Source: an uncultured Eubacteriales bacterium
GTDB taxonomy: Bacteria; Bacillota; Clostridia; Oscillospirales; Acutalibacteraceae
Reading direction: 5' to 3'
Length of the DNA: 35,353 nucleotides
NCBI GenBank assembly: GCA_900316435.1
Contig: ONCY01000011.1
Span: forward strand, 1 to 35,353
Shown here: positions 1-6,243 of the stretch, in pieces
Position numbering within the stretch: the first letter of the stretch is position 1
Layout: every line of letters starts with the position of its first letter
Program-made: the position numbers and the translations under genes
The notes under the pieces: generated by a model
Databases searched by the model: none
Seen by the model: the letters and a program-made list of their open reading frames with translations, nothing else
What the model was told of the DNA's origin: nothing

Positions 1-2
1 CG

Positions 3-1088
3 GACTTTTACACGGGCGTGCCCGACAGCCAGCTTAAGGCGCTCTGCGATTACCTTATGAACACCTACGGAATCGACCGCAATCACCATGTAATAGCGGC
101 TAACGAGGGCAACTGCACCGCTCTTGCGGCGGGCTATCACCTCGCCACCGGCAAGGTTCCGGTTGTTTATATGCAGAACAGCGGCGAGGGCAACATAATC
201 AATCCCGTAGCCTCGCTTTTGAATGATAAGGTCTACGCTATCCCTATGGTGTTTATCGTCGGCTGGCGCGGCGAGCCGGGCGTTCACGACGAGCCCCAGC
301 ATATCTATCAGGGCGAGGTAACCGTAAAGCTGCTTGAGGATATGGAAATCAGCACGTTTATTATAGGCAAGGACACCTCCGACTATGAAGCACAGACCGC
401 GATGGACGGCTTTAAAGAGCTTCTCGCTCAGGGCAAAAACGTTGCATTTGTCATCCGCAAGGGCGCGCTTGAGTACGGCGAAAAGGTCGTGTATAAAAAC
501 GATAACTCCATGACGCGCGAGGAGATCATCCGCCATATAGTAAAGGTCAGCGGAGAGGATCCCATTGTTTCCACCACGGGCAAGGCGAGCCGCGAGCTGT
601 TTGAGATACGCGAGCAGAACTCCCAGAGCCACAAGTACGATTTCCTCACCGTAGGCTCAATGGGTCACAGCTCATCAATAGCTCTCGGCGTGGCGTTCAA
701 TAAGCCAGACACAAAGATTTGGTGCGTTGACGGCGACGGCGCGGTGCTTATGCACATGGGCGCAATGGCTGTGTTGGGCGCTAACTCTCCCGAAAATCTT
801 GTTCATGTCGTGATAAACAACGGCGCTCACGAAACCGTGGGAGGTATGCCCACCGTGGCGGCAGGCATTGACGTTGTAGCAATAGCCAAGGCGTGCGGCT
901 ACAAAAACGCCGTAAGCGTGGACAGCTTTGACGCTCTTGATTCGGCTCTAAAGGCGGCTAAGGAAAGAAACGAACTCAGCCTTATTGAAGTCAAATGCTC
1001 AATAGGAGCGCGCGCCGACCTTGGCAGACCTACCATTTCCTCAATCAGGAACAAGGAAAACTTCATGGGCTATCTTGCCGAAATCTAA
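3..1088 (+). CDS. Phosphonopyruvate decarboxylase, 5' truncated by the window edge
   Basis: Thiamine-diphosphate enzyme that decarboxylates 3-phosphonopyruvate to phosphonoacetaldehyde, the step that pulls phosphonate biosynthesis forward after PEP mutase. The frame is open to the first base and begins inside the N-terminal motif FYTGVPDS, so the true start lies upstream; the internal GTG at 18 is not the start. Family landmarks are the glutamate of the N-terminal half (HVIAANEGNCTALAAGYH), the QNSGEGN segment, and the ThDP/Mg motif in the C-terminal half, GDGAVLMHMG followed by VVINNGAHETVGG. About 360 residues are visible, close to full length (family about 375-400). A strong terminator follows 15 bases after the stop, so this is the last gene of its operon; PEP mutase and aminotransferase genes would be expected upstream. 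Sulfopyruvate decarboxylase is a related alternative, but the fused single chain favours the phosphonate enzyme. Confidence 0.9.
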   Translation, partial: DFYTGVPDSQLKALCDYLMNTYGIDRNHHVIAANEGNCTALAAGYHLATGKVPVVYMQNSGEGNIINPVASLLNDKVYAIPMVFIVGWRGEPGVHDEPQHIYQGEVTVKLLEDMEISTFIIGKDTSDYEAQTAMDGFKELLAQGKNVAFVIRKGALEYGEKVVYKNDNSMTREEIIRHIVKVSGEDPIVSTTGKASRELFEIREQNSQSHKYDFLTVGSMGHSSSIALGVAFNKPDTKIWCVDGDGAVLMHMGAMAVLGANSPENLVHVVINNGAHETVGGMPTVAAGIDVVAIAKACGYKNAVSVDSFDALDSALKAAKERNELSLIEVKCSIGARADLGRPTISSIRNKENFMGYLAEI

Positions 1089-1102
1089 ATGAACAACCAA
1101 AG

Positions 1103-1130
1103 GCTCCGGGTTATTCCGGAGCTATTTTTT
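1103..1130 (+). terminator. Rho-independent terminator after the decarboxylase
   Basis: Perfect 7-bp stem GCTCCGG / CCGGAGC with a 6-nt loop, followed by TATTTTTTG. It lies 15 nt after the stop codon. Confidence 0.9.
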
Positions 1131-1167
1131 GTAATGGAAAAATCTAAACATAATTTCATTAAACATA

Positions 1168-1196
1168 TTGCAATTTATATAAATAAGTGCTAATAT
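1168..1196 (+). promoter_or_regulatory. Promoter of the protease-FHA gene
   Basis: The -35 is TTGCAA (1168-1173), the spacer is 17 nt and the -10 is TAATAT (1191-1196). Transcription would start near 1203, giving a leader of about 75 nt before the ATG at 1278. Confidence 0.65.
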
Positions 1197-1277
1197 ATAG
1201 TTGAATATCTGTTATTGTGGTAAGGAAAAATAACAGAAAACCCTATAGGGGATTATTTAAAGAAAAGATGTATCATA

Positions 1278-2725
1278 ATGAAATCAAAGGTCAGAAGAAT
1301 ACTTGCAATCATGCTGACGCTTGTTATGCTCGCGTCGTGCGTAGCCGCCTTTCCGCTGAACGCTCAGGCGTTTCGCTGAACGCTCAGGCGTTTGACAACG
1401 ACGTAAAGTCGGGCGTAGTCGCAATTGTTTTCTATCTTAAAGGCGCCGGTCTGTACATTACCGACGGAAGCCAGTACCAGCAGATCCAGCAAATAGGCGA
1501 CACCGAATTTTCGGGCGGCACGGGCTTCTTTATCGGCGAGGAAAAGGAGAACCCGCAGTACATAGTAACAAACGAGCATGTTGTAGACAGCTATATCAAG
1601 GTTGGCGAGGGCAAAAGCTTTTTGACTCCGCTGGGCACGACCTATCAGAATTATCCCGTATATCTGGGCGCCGAGTCAAGCGAGCTTCGCGTTTATTATG
1701 ACAAAAACGATTATGAAACCGCATTTGTAGACAGCTACGGCGACAGCGAAAAGGTCGATATAGCGGTCATCAAAATCCAAAAGCCCACAACAAAGCGTCA
1801 CGCGCTTGTGCTCCAGACTCCGACCGATGATATGGTAGGTTCAACCGTTTACACCGTCGGCTTCCCGGGCAACGCCGATAACCAGTTTACAAGCGTAAAC
1901 AAATACGGAATCGAGGACGCCACCGTTCACAAGGGCGTTATCAACAAGTTTGTTGTAAGCGAGGGCGTAGGCGTTAAGAGAATCGCGGTCGACGCCACTA
2001 TCCAGCACGGCAACTCGGGCGGTCCTCTGGTAAATGAAGAGGGCAACGTACTTGGAATCAACACCAACATCATCTCCAACAAGCCCTATGACAACCAGGT
2101 CGAAGCCGACTACTACGCTATCAACACCAGCGAGCTGAAAGACTTCCTCGGCAAAAACAGCATTAAATACATGGACGCCGAAACCTCAAAGAAGGGCGGC
2201 TTAGAGCCCTGGCTGCTTATCGTTATCATCGGCGGCGCTGTTGTTCTTCTCGGTATAGCCGCACTCATCATTATCCTCTCGCTCAAGAGAAAGAGAGATA
2301 AAAACGGAAATCTGATCAATGCTCCCGCACCTGCTTACACACCCCAGGCTGCTCCCTCGGCTCCCATGAACTACGGCGCAACAATGGCTCCCACTCCCAC
2401 AAAGGGTATCGCGCGCTCACAGTCACCTCAGCATGCGAGCAAGGCGTTCTACATCACAGGCAAGCCTACGGTTATCGGCCGCAACACCACCGACTGCGCT
2501 ATTGCTTATGAGATGGGCACTCCCGGCGTAAGCGGAAAGCACTGCACACTCAGCTATGACGGCCTGCTTGAACAGTTCACCCTGACTGACATCGGCTCGT
2601 CATTCGGCACATACCTCGGCAACGGCACAAAGCTTACTCCGAACGTTCCCGTTAAGCTCAACGCGGGCGACAGCTTCTATGTAGGCGACAAGGCAAACGT
2701 AATTACGCTTGAGGTCGAGAAATAA
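1278..2725 (+). CDS. Membrane-anchored trypsin-like serine protease with FHA domain; signal peptide out of frame
   Basis: Three modules: an HtrA-like secreted protease, a transmembrane helix, and an FHA domain that should lie in the cytoplasm. The mature frame is open from 1217 to 2725. Numbered from 1217, the triad is His121 (TNEHVV), Asp181 (KVDIAVIK) and Ser267 (GNSGGPL). A hydrophobic segment (PWLLIVIIGG onward, about residues 334-357) is followed by basic KRKRDK, then a Pro/Ala linker and an FHA fold with GRN, SGKH and GNGT motifs. The only good signal peptide (starts MKSKVRRILAIMLTLVMLAS) begins at ATG 1278 in another frame and stops at TGA 1377-1379. A perfect 20-bp tandem duplication (1354-1393) lies between; removing one copy joins signal peptide to protease in a 475-aa protein. 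The 1217 frame alone has no export signal. As written, the gene makes no secreted product unless translation slips. FHA domains bind phosphothreonine, so a link to Ser/Thr kinase signalling is inferred. Confidence 0.85.
1354..1393 (+). repeat. Two exact 20-bp tandem copies causing a frameshift
   Basis: Positions 1354-1373 and 1374-1393 are identical (CGCTGAACGCTCAGGCGTTT). They encode the end of the signal peptide (LNAQAF). Because 20 is not a multiple of 3, the second copy shifts the frame and creates a stop at 1377-1379. Confidence 0.95.
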
Positions 2726-2744
2726 TCAAAAAATATAAAAATAT

Positions 2745-2775
2745 GGGCAGGCATTCGGTTGCCTGCCCTGTTTTT
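2745..2775 (+). terminator. Terminator after the protease-FHA gene
   Basis: Perfect 9-bp stem GGGCAGGCA / TGCCTGCCC with a 6-nt loop, followed by TG and TTTTT. Confidence 0.92.
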
Positions 2776-2781
2776 GCGCAT

Positions 2782-2817
2782 AAGAAAGCGGCTCAGGTTT
2801 TAGATGACCTGAGCCGC
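2782..2817 (-). terminator. Terminator of the cohesin-like/dockerin gene
   Basis: Perfect 11-bp stem GCGGCTCAGGT / ACCTGAGCCGC followed on the minus strand by TTTCTTA. It begins 9 nt after the stop of the minus-strand gene and converges with the terminator at 2745. Confidence 0.8.
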
Positions 2818-2825
2818 CGGATCTT

Positions 2826-3722
2826 TTAAAGTTTATCAATATAGTTTGAAAGATAACGCTGGATCTGAGTTACGTCGCGGATGGTGATTTTACCGTCGCG
2901 GTTTGCGTCGGCGCGGATAAGCATTTCCTTTGATGTCAAGTCAAGGTCGTTCATTTCCGCAAAATACCTTTGAAGCTCTGTGGCGTCATTAATAGTTACG
3001 CTGTCGCCGCCGGTAACCTTGCCTATGATATCCGACGCTTCCTGAGCTTCGGGTGAAATAACCGTTGAAAGCGTTTCGCCCAAGTTAAGATTATTAACGG
3101 TGCAGTTGTTTACAACCTGATACTGTACATAAGGAGTGGGTTCGGATTCATCGCACATTGCCAGATACTTAACCGAGCAGTTTACAGTAGTTTCGCCTGC
3201 CTCGCGGTCAAGCACCTTGAATACAGCTTTTACAACCGTTACCGCCGAGCCGTCCTCATTGTAAGCCCAAGCCGCGGGTTTGATTGAGGAGTAGTTCGCG
3301 ACGATTCTTCCTTCCGCAGTTTTGTGGATAACGCCTGTGCCGAAATTGTACTCGGTGGCAAACGGGAAGAAATCGAGCTTTTTGTTGTTGCCGTTTGAGA
3401 ATTTGTTATATTCCTCGTCCCACTCAAGAACGTTTGGGTCATAGGTAAGCTCGCCTATGTCGGTGTTGATCAGGTATTTTTGATCTGCCAGAAGCTTATA
3501 TTCAACGGTAACAAAAACATCGCCGTTCTCGTCTTGAAACTCACTCAGACCGTAATATTTGTTTTCCGTGTCGGGGAAGTAGTTGGAGGTCGCCTTTACG
3601 GTAAGCGGAGCCTCAATTTCAGCGTCAACTGCCGAAGCGGGAACAGCGGAAACAGCAAGCACGCTTGTAAGCATAGCCGCCGCCAAAAATGCGGAAAGTA
3701 TGGTCTTTATTCTTTTGCGCAT
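2826..3722 (-). CDS. Secreted cohesin-like domain protein with C-terminal dockerin
   Basis: 298-aa exported protein. The start at 3722 is fixed by AAAGGAGGA a few bases upstream and by the signal peptide MRKRIKTILSAFLAAAM, cleaved near PASA; a longer frame to 3758 would reach into the promoter region. Residues about 35-220 look like a beta-sandwich of cohesin or carbohydrate-binding type: VTVEYKLLAD, GELTYDPNVLEWDE, and later TVVKAVFKVLD and TTVNCSVKYL. Residues about 235-298 form a dockerin. Its second calcium loop is intact (ADANRDGKITIRDVTQIQRY), but the first is degenerate (GKVTGGDSVTIND has lost the Asp/Asn ligands at the usual positions 1, 3 and 5). The gene is monocistronic with its own promoter and terminator. 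It could be a small adaptor in a cellulosome- or amylosome-like complex; the cohesin reading is tentative, the dockerin reading firm. Confidence 0.82.
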   Translation of the reverse strand: MRKRIKTILSAFLAAAMLTSVLAVSAVPASAVDAEIEAPLTVKATSNYFPDTENKYYGLSEFQDENGDVFVTVEYKLLADQKYLINTDIGELTYDPNVLEWDEEYNKFSNGNNKKLDFFPFATEYNFGTGVIHKTAEGRIVANYSSIKPAAWAYNEDGSAVTVVKAVFKVLDREAGETTVNCSVKYLAMCDESEPTPYVQYQVVNNCTVNNLNLGETLSTVISPEAQEASDIIGKVTGGDSVTINDATELQRYFAEMNDLDLTSKEMLIRADANRDGKITIRDVTQIQRYLSNYIDKL

Positions 3723-3759
3723 AAAATTCCTCCTTTTAAAATAATATCGGGGTAACAAT

Positions 3760-3788
3760 ATTATACATTATTCCTTAAAAACATGCAA
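3760..3788 (-). promoter_or_regulatory. Promoter of the cohesin-like/dockerin gene
   Basis: Minus strand: -35 TTGCAT (3788-3783), 17-nt spacer, -10 TATAAT (3765-3760). Confidence 0.75.
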
Positions 3789-3887
3789 CCCCTAAAAAAC
3801 ACGGTTTTTACATAAATCGGACGGGTTTTAATGTGAAGTTTTGAGAGTTGAGAGTTAAGAGTTGAATTTGGAGTGTGAAGTTTCAGT

Positions 3888-4083
3888 ACGCGCAAGCGTG
3901 ACGCTTGCCCCATGACGCGCAAGCGTCACGCTTGACCCAGTACGCGAATCAAACGTTTGCAATAAACAAAGCTTATGTTCCCGCGAGATATGACGCGCCG
4001 TTGCAGAAACCTTTTTATTTTTGCAATTTTTCCAAAGGCGCGCTTCCTACCGCGTGGCGGCGCGCTTCCTACCGCGTGGCGGC
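3888..4083 (+). repeat. Dispersed hairpin-ended repeat, copy 1
   Basis: Non-coding element also found at 27461-27606 and, inverted, at 28586-28907. The left end has two hairpins, 3892-3908 (GCAAGCGT-G-ACGCTTGC) and 3920-3934 (CAAGCGT-C-ACGCTTG). The middle carries conserved blocks TACGCGAATCAAACGTTTGC, CGCGAGATATG and GCGCCGTTGCAGAAAC. The right end is TCCAAAGGCGCGCTTCCT then CCGCGTGGCGGC. In this copy the right end is duplicated as an exact 22-bp tandem repeat (4037-4058 and 4059-4080). The right end overlaps the 3' end of gatD. Just upstream, 3841-3880 is low-complexity GAGAGTT-like repeats. No transposase is visible, so this resembles a MITE- or REP-type element. Confidence 0.8.
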
Positions 4084-4785
4084 TCGTTTTCTTAGTTCGC
4101 GGAGGGTTATGTCGTAGCCTGCGCGCTCGTGAACCATCCAGTCGCTTTCGGGCGCTCTGCCCATAATCTTTTCGGCAAGGAAGCTCAAAAAGTGCGGGTT
4201 CTTTATAAGCACGGGCCCCGTAAGGTGGGTTCCGAACAGGTTGTTGCGGTAAACGCCCTCTTTTCTGTCGCCGTCGGCGTTGCCAAGCCCCATTGTAACG
4301 TTAAACAGCGCATTTTCAACGCCGTGTATCTCGCTGCACTTGTTTATAAAGCCAACAAGCGGTCGGGTAAGGAAATCCGAGACGGCAATCTGGTCGGCGG
4401 TGCGGCGGTTCTTGTTTTGCTCGGTGACGGTAAAATCAAACAGCCCCAAGCCCTCAAACTCTTTGCCCATGCAGTCGGTTATTGTTTTGCCCAGCATCTC
4501 AAACGAGTTGCCCGTAAGCAGGATCACCTTTCCGCTTTCAATGCAGGCTTTAAGTTCTTCCGTGTACTTTTTAAAGTCGTCAAGAACAACGCGCTGATTT
4601 TTCTCCGTGCCCGAGCCGATGAAGATAAAGTCATAGTCCGTAAGAGTCGCTTTGTCGCCGAGGCTGAGCCTGTCAACGGTTACCTCCTCGCCGCTTTTTT
4701 CAAGCATACGCTTCATCGCGGCAACGTTTGCCCAGTCGCCGTAGAGGTTCATGATATCGTGATACAAATGCAAAAGCTTCATCAT
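4069..4785 (-). CDS. gatD: GatD-like subunit of lipid II isoglutaminyl synthase, nucleophile Cys absent
   Basis: In the characterised MurT/GatD complex, GatD hydrolyses glutamine and passes ammonia to MurT, which amidates the D-Glu of the lipid II stem peptide. The 238-aa length, the N-terminal KLLHLYHDIMNLYGDWAN and the C-terminal GTHLTGPVL (His187, the catalytic His position) fit the family, and murT lies immediately upstream with a 4-base ATGA overlap. The nucleophile elbow is odd: where family members have CGGY-Q-LLG, this protein has GNSFEMLG (residues 92-99), so the expected Cys is Gly92. It may use free ammonia, act as a structural partner, or place the nucleophile elsewhere. AAAGGAGGATCA precedes the start. 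The last residues (RAATR and the stop) are read from the dispersed repeat, so the native C-terminus may have been replaced. Confidence 0.83.
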   Translation of the reverse strand: MMKLLHLYHDIMNLYGDWANVAAMKRMLEKSGEEVTVDRLSLGDKATLTDYDFIFIGSGTEKNQRVVLDDFKKYTEELKACIESGKVILLTGNSFEMLGKTITDCMGKEFEGLGLFDFTVTEQNKNRRTADQIAVSDFLTRPLVGFINKCSEIHGVENALFNVTMGLGNADGDRKEGVYRNNLFGTHLTGPVLIKNPHFLSFLAEKIMGRAPESDWMVHERAGYDITLRELRKRAATR

Positions 4786-6110
4786 TGATCCTCCTTTACC
4801 TTTACAAGAAACTTGCCCTTGTCCGAGAAGCAGGTTATTACATAGATATATTCTTTGCGGTCGCTGTTGAGGTAATCGGCAGCCTCGTCAATGCTCTCAA
4901 AAAGCTTTATCTTGGAGCTTGGAATGTCGGTGTAGGAAAAGCGCGCCGCAAGGTCGTTGACGTATTTGCCGGCGAGGATAATTTCGTGAATATTGCTGTT
5001 GTTAAGCATTTCAAAGTCAATGTCATACAGCCACGAAACATCGCTTGTAAAGTACTTGCGGCTTACGGCATCAACGATGAACATTACGTCGCAGCCCTCT
5101 TTGTAAGCCGAGGCTACGCGGATGGACTGGTCGTATGAAATAGAGTTCTCATGCTTTGAGGTGAGCATTGTGCCGCGCCTTGAGCCGAGCGAGAAGGTAA
5201 TAACCCTGCCGTTTTTCAGCACATAGTCGTTCATGTCGGAAGCGATCTGAGCGCCGTTGATACCTACGATAGACGCGACGGTGTACGCCGAAAGAATGTT
5301 GTAGATGTTGTAGAGCGATTTAAGGGCAAGGTGGATAGTATGTCTGTTGTCAATAGTCATTTCGCCCTTGTCTAAATCAACCGAGGTTATTGTATATTGG
5401 GTGTTGCGGCGCTGATAGCCGCACTTAGTGCACTTGTAGTGACCTATGTGATTGTAGTGGTGGGTTGAGTAAGTCATAGGGGATTTGCAGATGGGGCAGT
5501 AAGCGCCGTCGTTGTAAACGCTGTCGAGCTTGTCGGTGTCGGTTGAAAGCATGTCCGCTCCAAACCAAACAACGTTGTCCCTGCCCTGAGCAAACGACGA
5601 AACGAGCGGGTCGTCGGCGTTGAGGATAAGCTGGGTGCCGTCGGTAATGCTGTCGGCAAGCGCGTCGTAAACCCACTCGGGATGACCGTTTCGGGTAAGC
5701 TGGTCGCGGTAGAGGTTGGTGATAACATAATGCGTGGGCTTTATGTACTTAAAGGTGTAGCGCGCGAAGCGTTCGTCGCTTTCGATAAGCAGAATGTCGC
5801 TTTTTACTTTGCCGCCCAAGGTTGAGCTGCCGAGCACAAGCGTTGTAACGCCCTCTATCTGATTCGAGCCCTCGCGGTTCCACGCAACGGATTTGCCGTT
5901 TTTGGTGAGGATATGAGCGATCATCTCAACGGTCGAGGTCTTGCCGTTGCTGCCGGTTACGGCTATGATGTACGGCGGAAGCTGCACGCGGCTTAAGATG
6001 TCTGGACAGAGCTTTAAAGCCACCTGCCCGGGTTTGCTGCTGCCTTTTCCGATAAGCTTTCCGACAGAGCGCAGTATTTTGCAGATTAAAATTGTAAAAA
6101 ACTTTTTCAT
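4782..6110 (-). CDS. murT: MurT-like lipid II isoglutaminyl synthase ligase subunit
   Basis: 442-aa Mur-ligase-family protein. The P-loop GSNGKTST is at residues 53-60, followed by SDERFARYTFKYIKPTHYVI and NLYRDQLTRNGHPEW, both typical of MurT. A Cys4 zinc ribbon is inserted in the central domain (CPIC at 205-208, CTKC at 227-230), a MurT hallmark absent from MurC-F. The C-terminal domain starts near GRVITFSLGSRRG. It activates the D-Glu side chain of lipid II with ATP and accepts ammonia from GatD, on the cytoplasmic side of the membrane. The start at 6110 is chosen for GGAGC about 8 bases upstream and a family-like N-terminus; the frame extends to 6170, but that reaches into the promoter. 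It forms a two-gene operon with gatD. Confidence 0.93.
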   Translation of the reverse strand: MKKFFTILICKILRSVGKLIGKGSSKPGQVALKLCPDILSRVQLPPYIIAVTGSNGKTSTVEMIAHILTKNGKSVAWNREGSNQIEGVTTLVLGSSTLGGKVKSDILLIESDERFARYTFKYIKPTHYVITNLYRDQLTRNGHPEWVYDALADSITDGTQLILNADDPLVSSFAQGRDNVVWFGADMLSTDTDKLDSVYNDGAYCPICKSPMTYSTHHYNHIGHYKCTKCGYQRRNTQYTITSVDLDKGEMTIDNRHTIHLALKSLYNIYNILSAYTVASIVGINGAQIASDMNDYVLKNGRVITFSLGSRRGTMLTSKHENSISYDQSIRVASAYKEGCDVMFIVDAVSRKYFTSDVSWLYDIDFEMLNNSNIHEIILAGKYVNDLAARFSYTDIPSSKIKLFESIDEAADYLNSDRKEYIYVITCFSDKGKFLVKVKEDQ

Positions 6111-6141
6111 AATAAGCTCCGTAAATGTAGAATACAATTTT

Positions 6142-6170
6142 ATTATAATAGTAAAAGTCCATTTTTGCAA
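6142..6170 (-). promoter_or_regulatory. Promoter of murT-gatD
   Basis: Minus strand: -35 TTGCAA (6170-6165), 17-nt spacer, -10 TATAAT (6147-6142). Confidence 0.75.
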
Positions 6171-6178
6171 GAGGAATT

Positions 6179-6222
6179 AAAAAAACAGCCCCTCAGCCAA
6201 TCGTGAGAGACTGACTGAGGGG
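6179..6222 (-). terminator. Terminator of the 926-aa dockerin protein gene
   Basis: Minus strand: stem CCCCTCAG / CTGAGGGG (6222-6215 with 6196-6189), then GCTGTTTTTTT. It sits between this gene's stop (6244) and the murT promoter. Confidence 0.85.
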
Positions 6223-6243
6223 AAATATTGCTCAGGCTGTTAT

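Noticed and set aside
3480..3755. 91-codon plus-strand frame opposite the cohesin-like/dockerin gene
   Set aside because: It lies antisense to a gene with signal peptide, dockerin, promoter and terminator, and has no ribosome site.
3888..3940. Repeated CAAGCGT units considered as a CRISPR array
   Set aside because: Only two hairpin units, spaced 11 nt apart, with no spacers and no cas genes.
3905..4166. Two overlapping plus-strand frames of 63-70 codons
   Set aside because: They fall within the dispersed repeat; compositions follow the repeat hairpins and no start signal is present.
4129..4788. 219-codon plus-strand frame opposite gatD
   Set aside because: It is a shadow of gatD, whose motifs, overlap with murT and ribosome site are clear.
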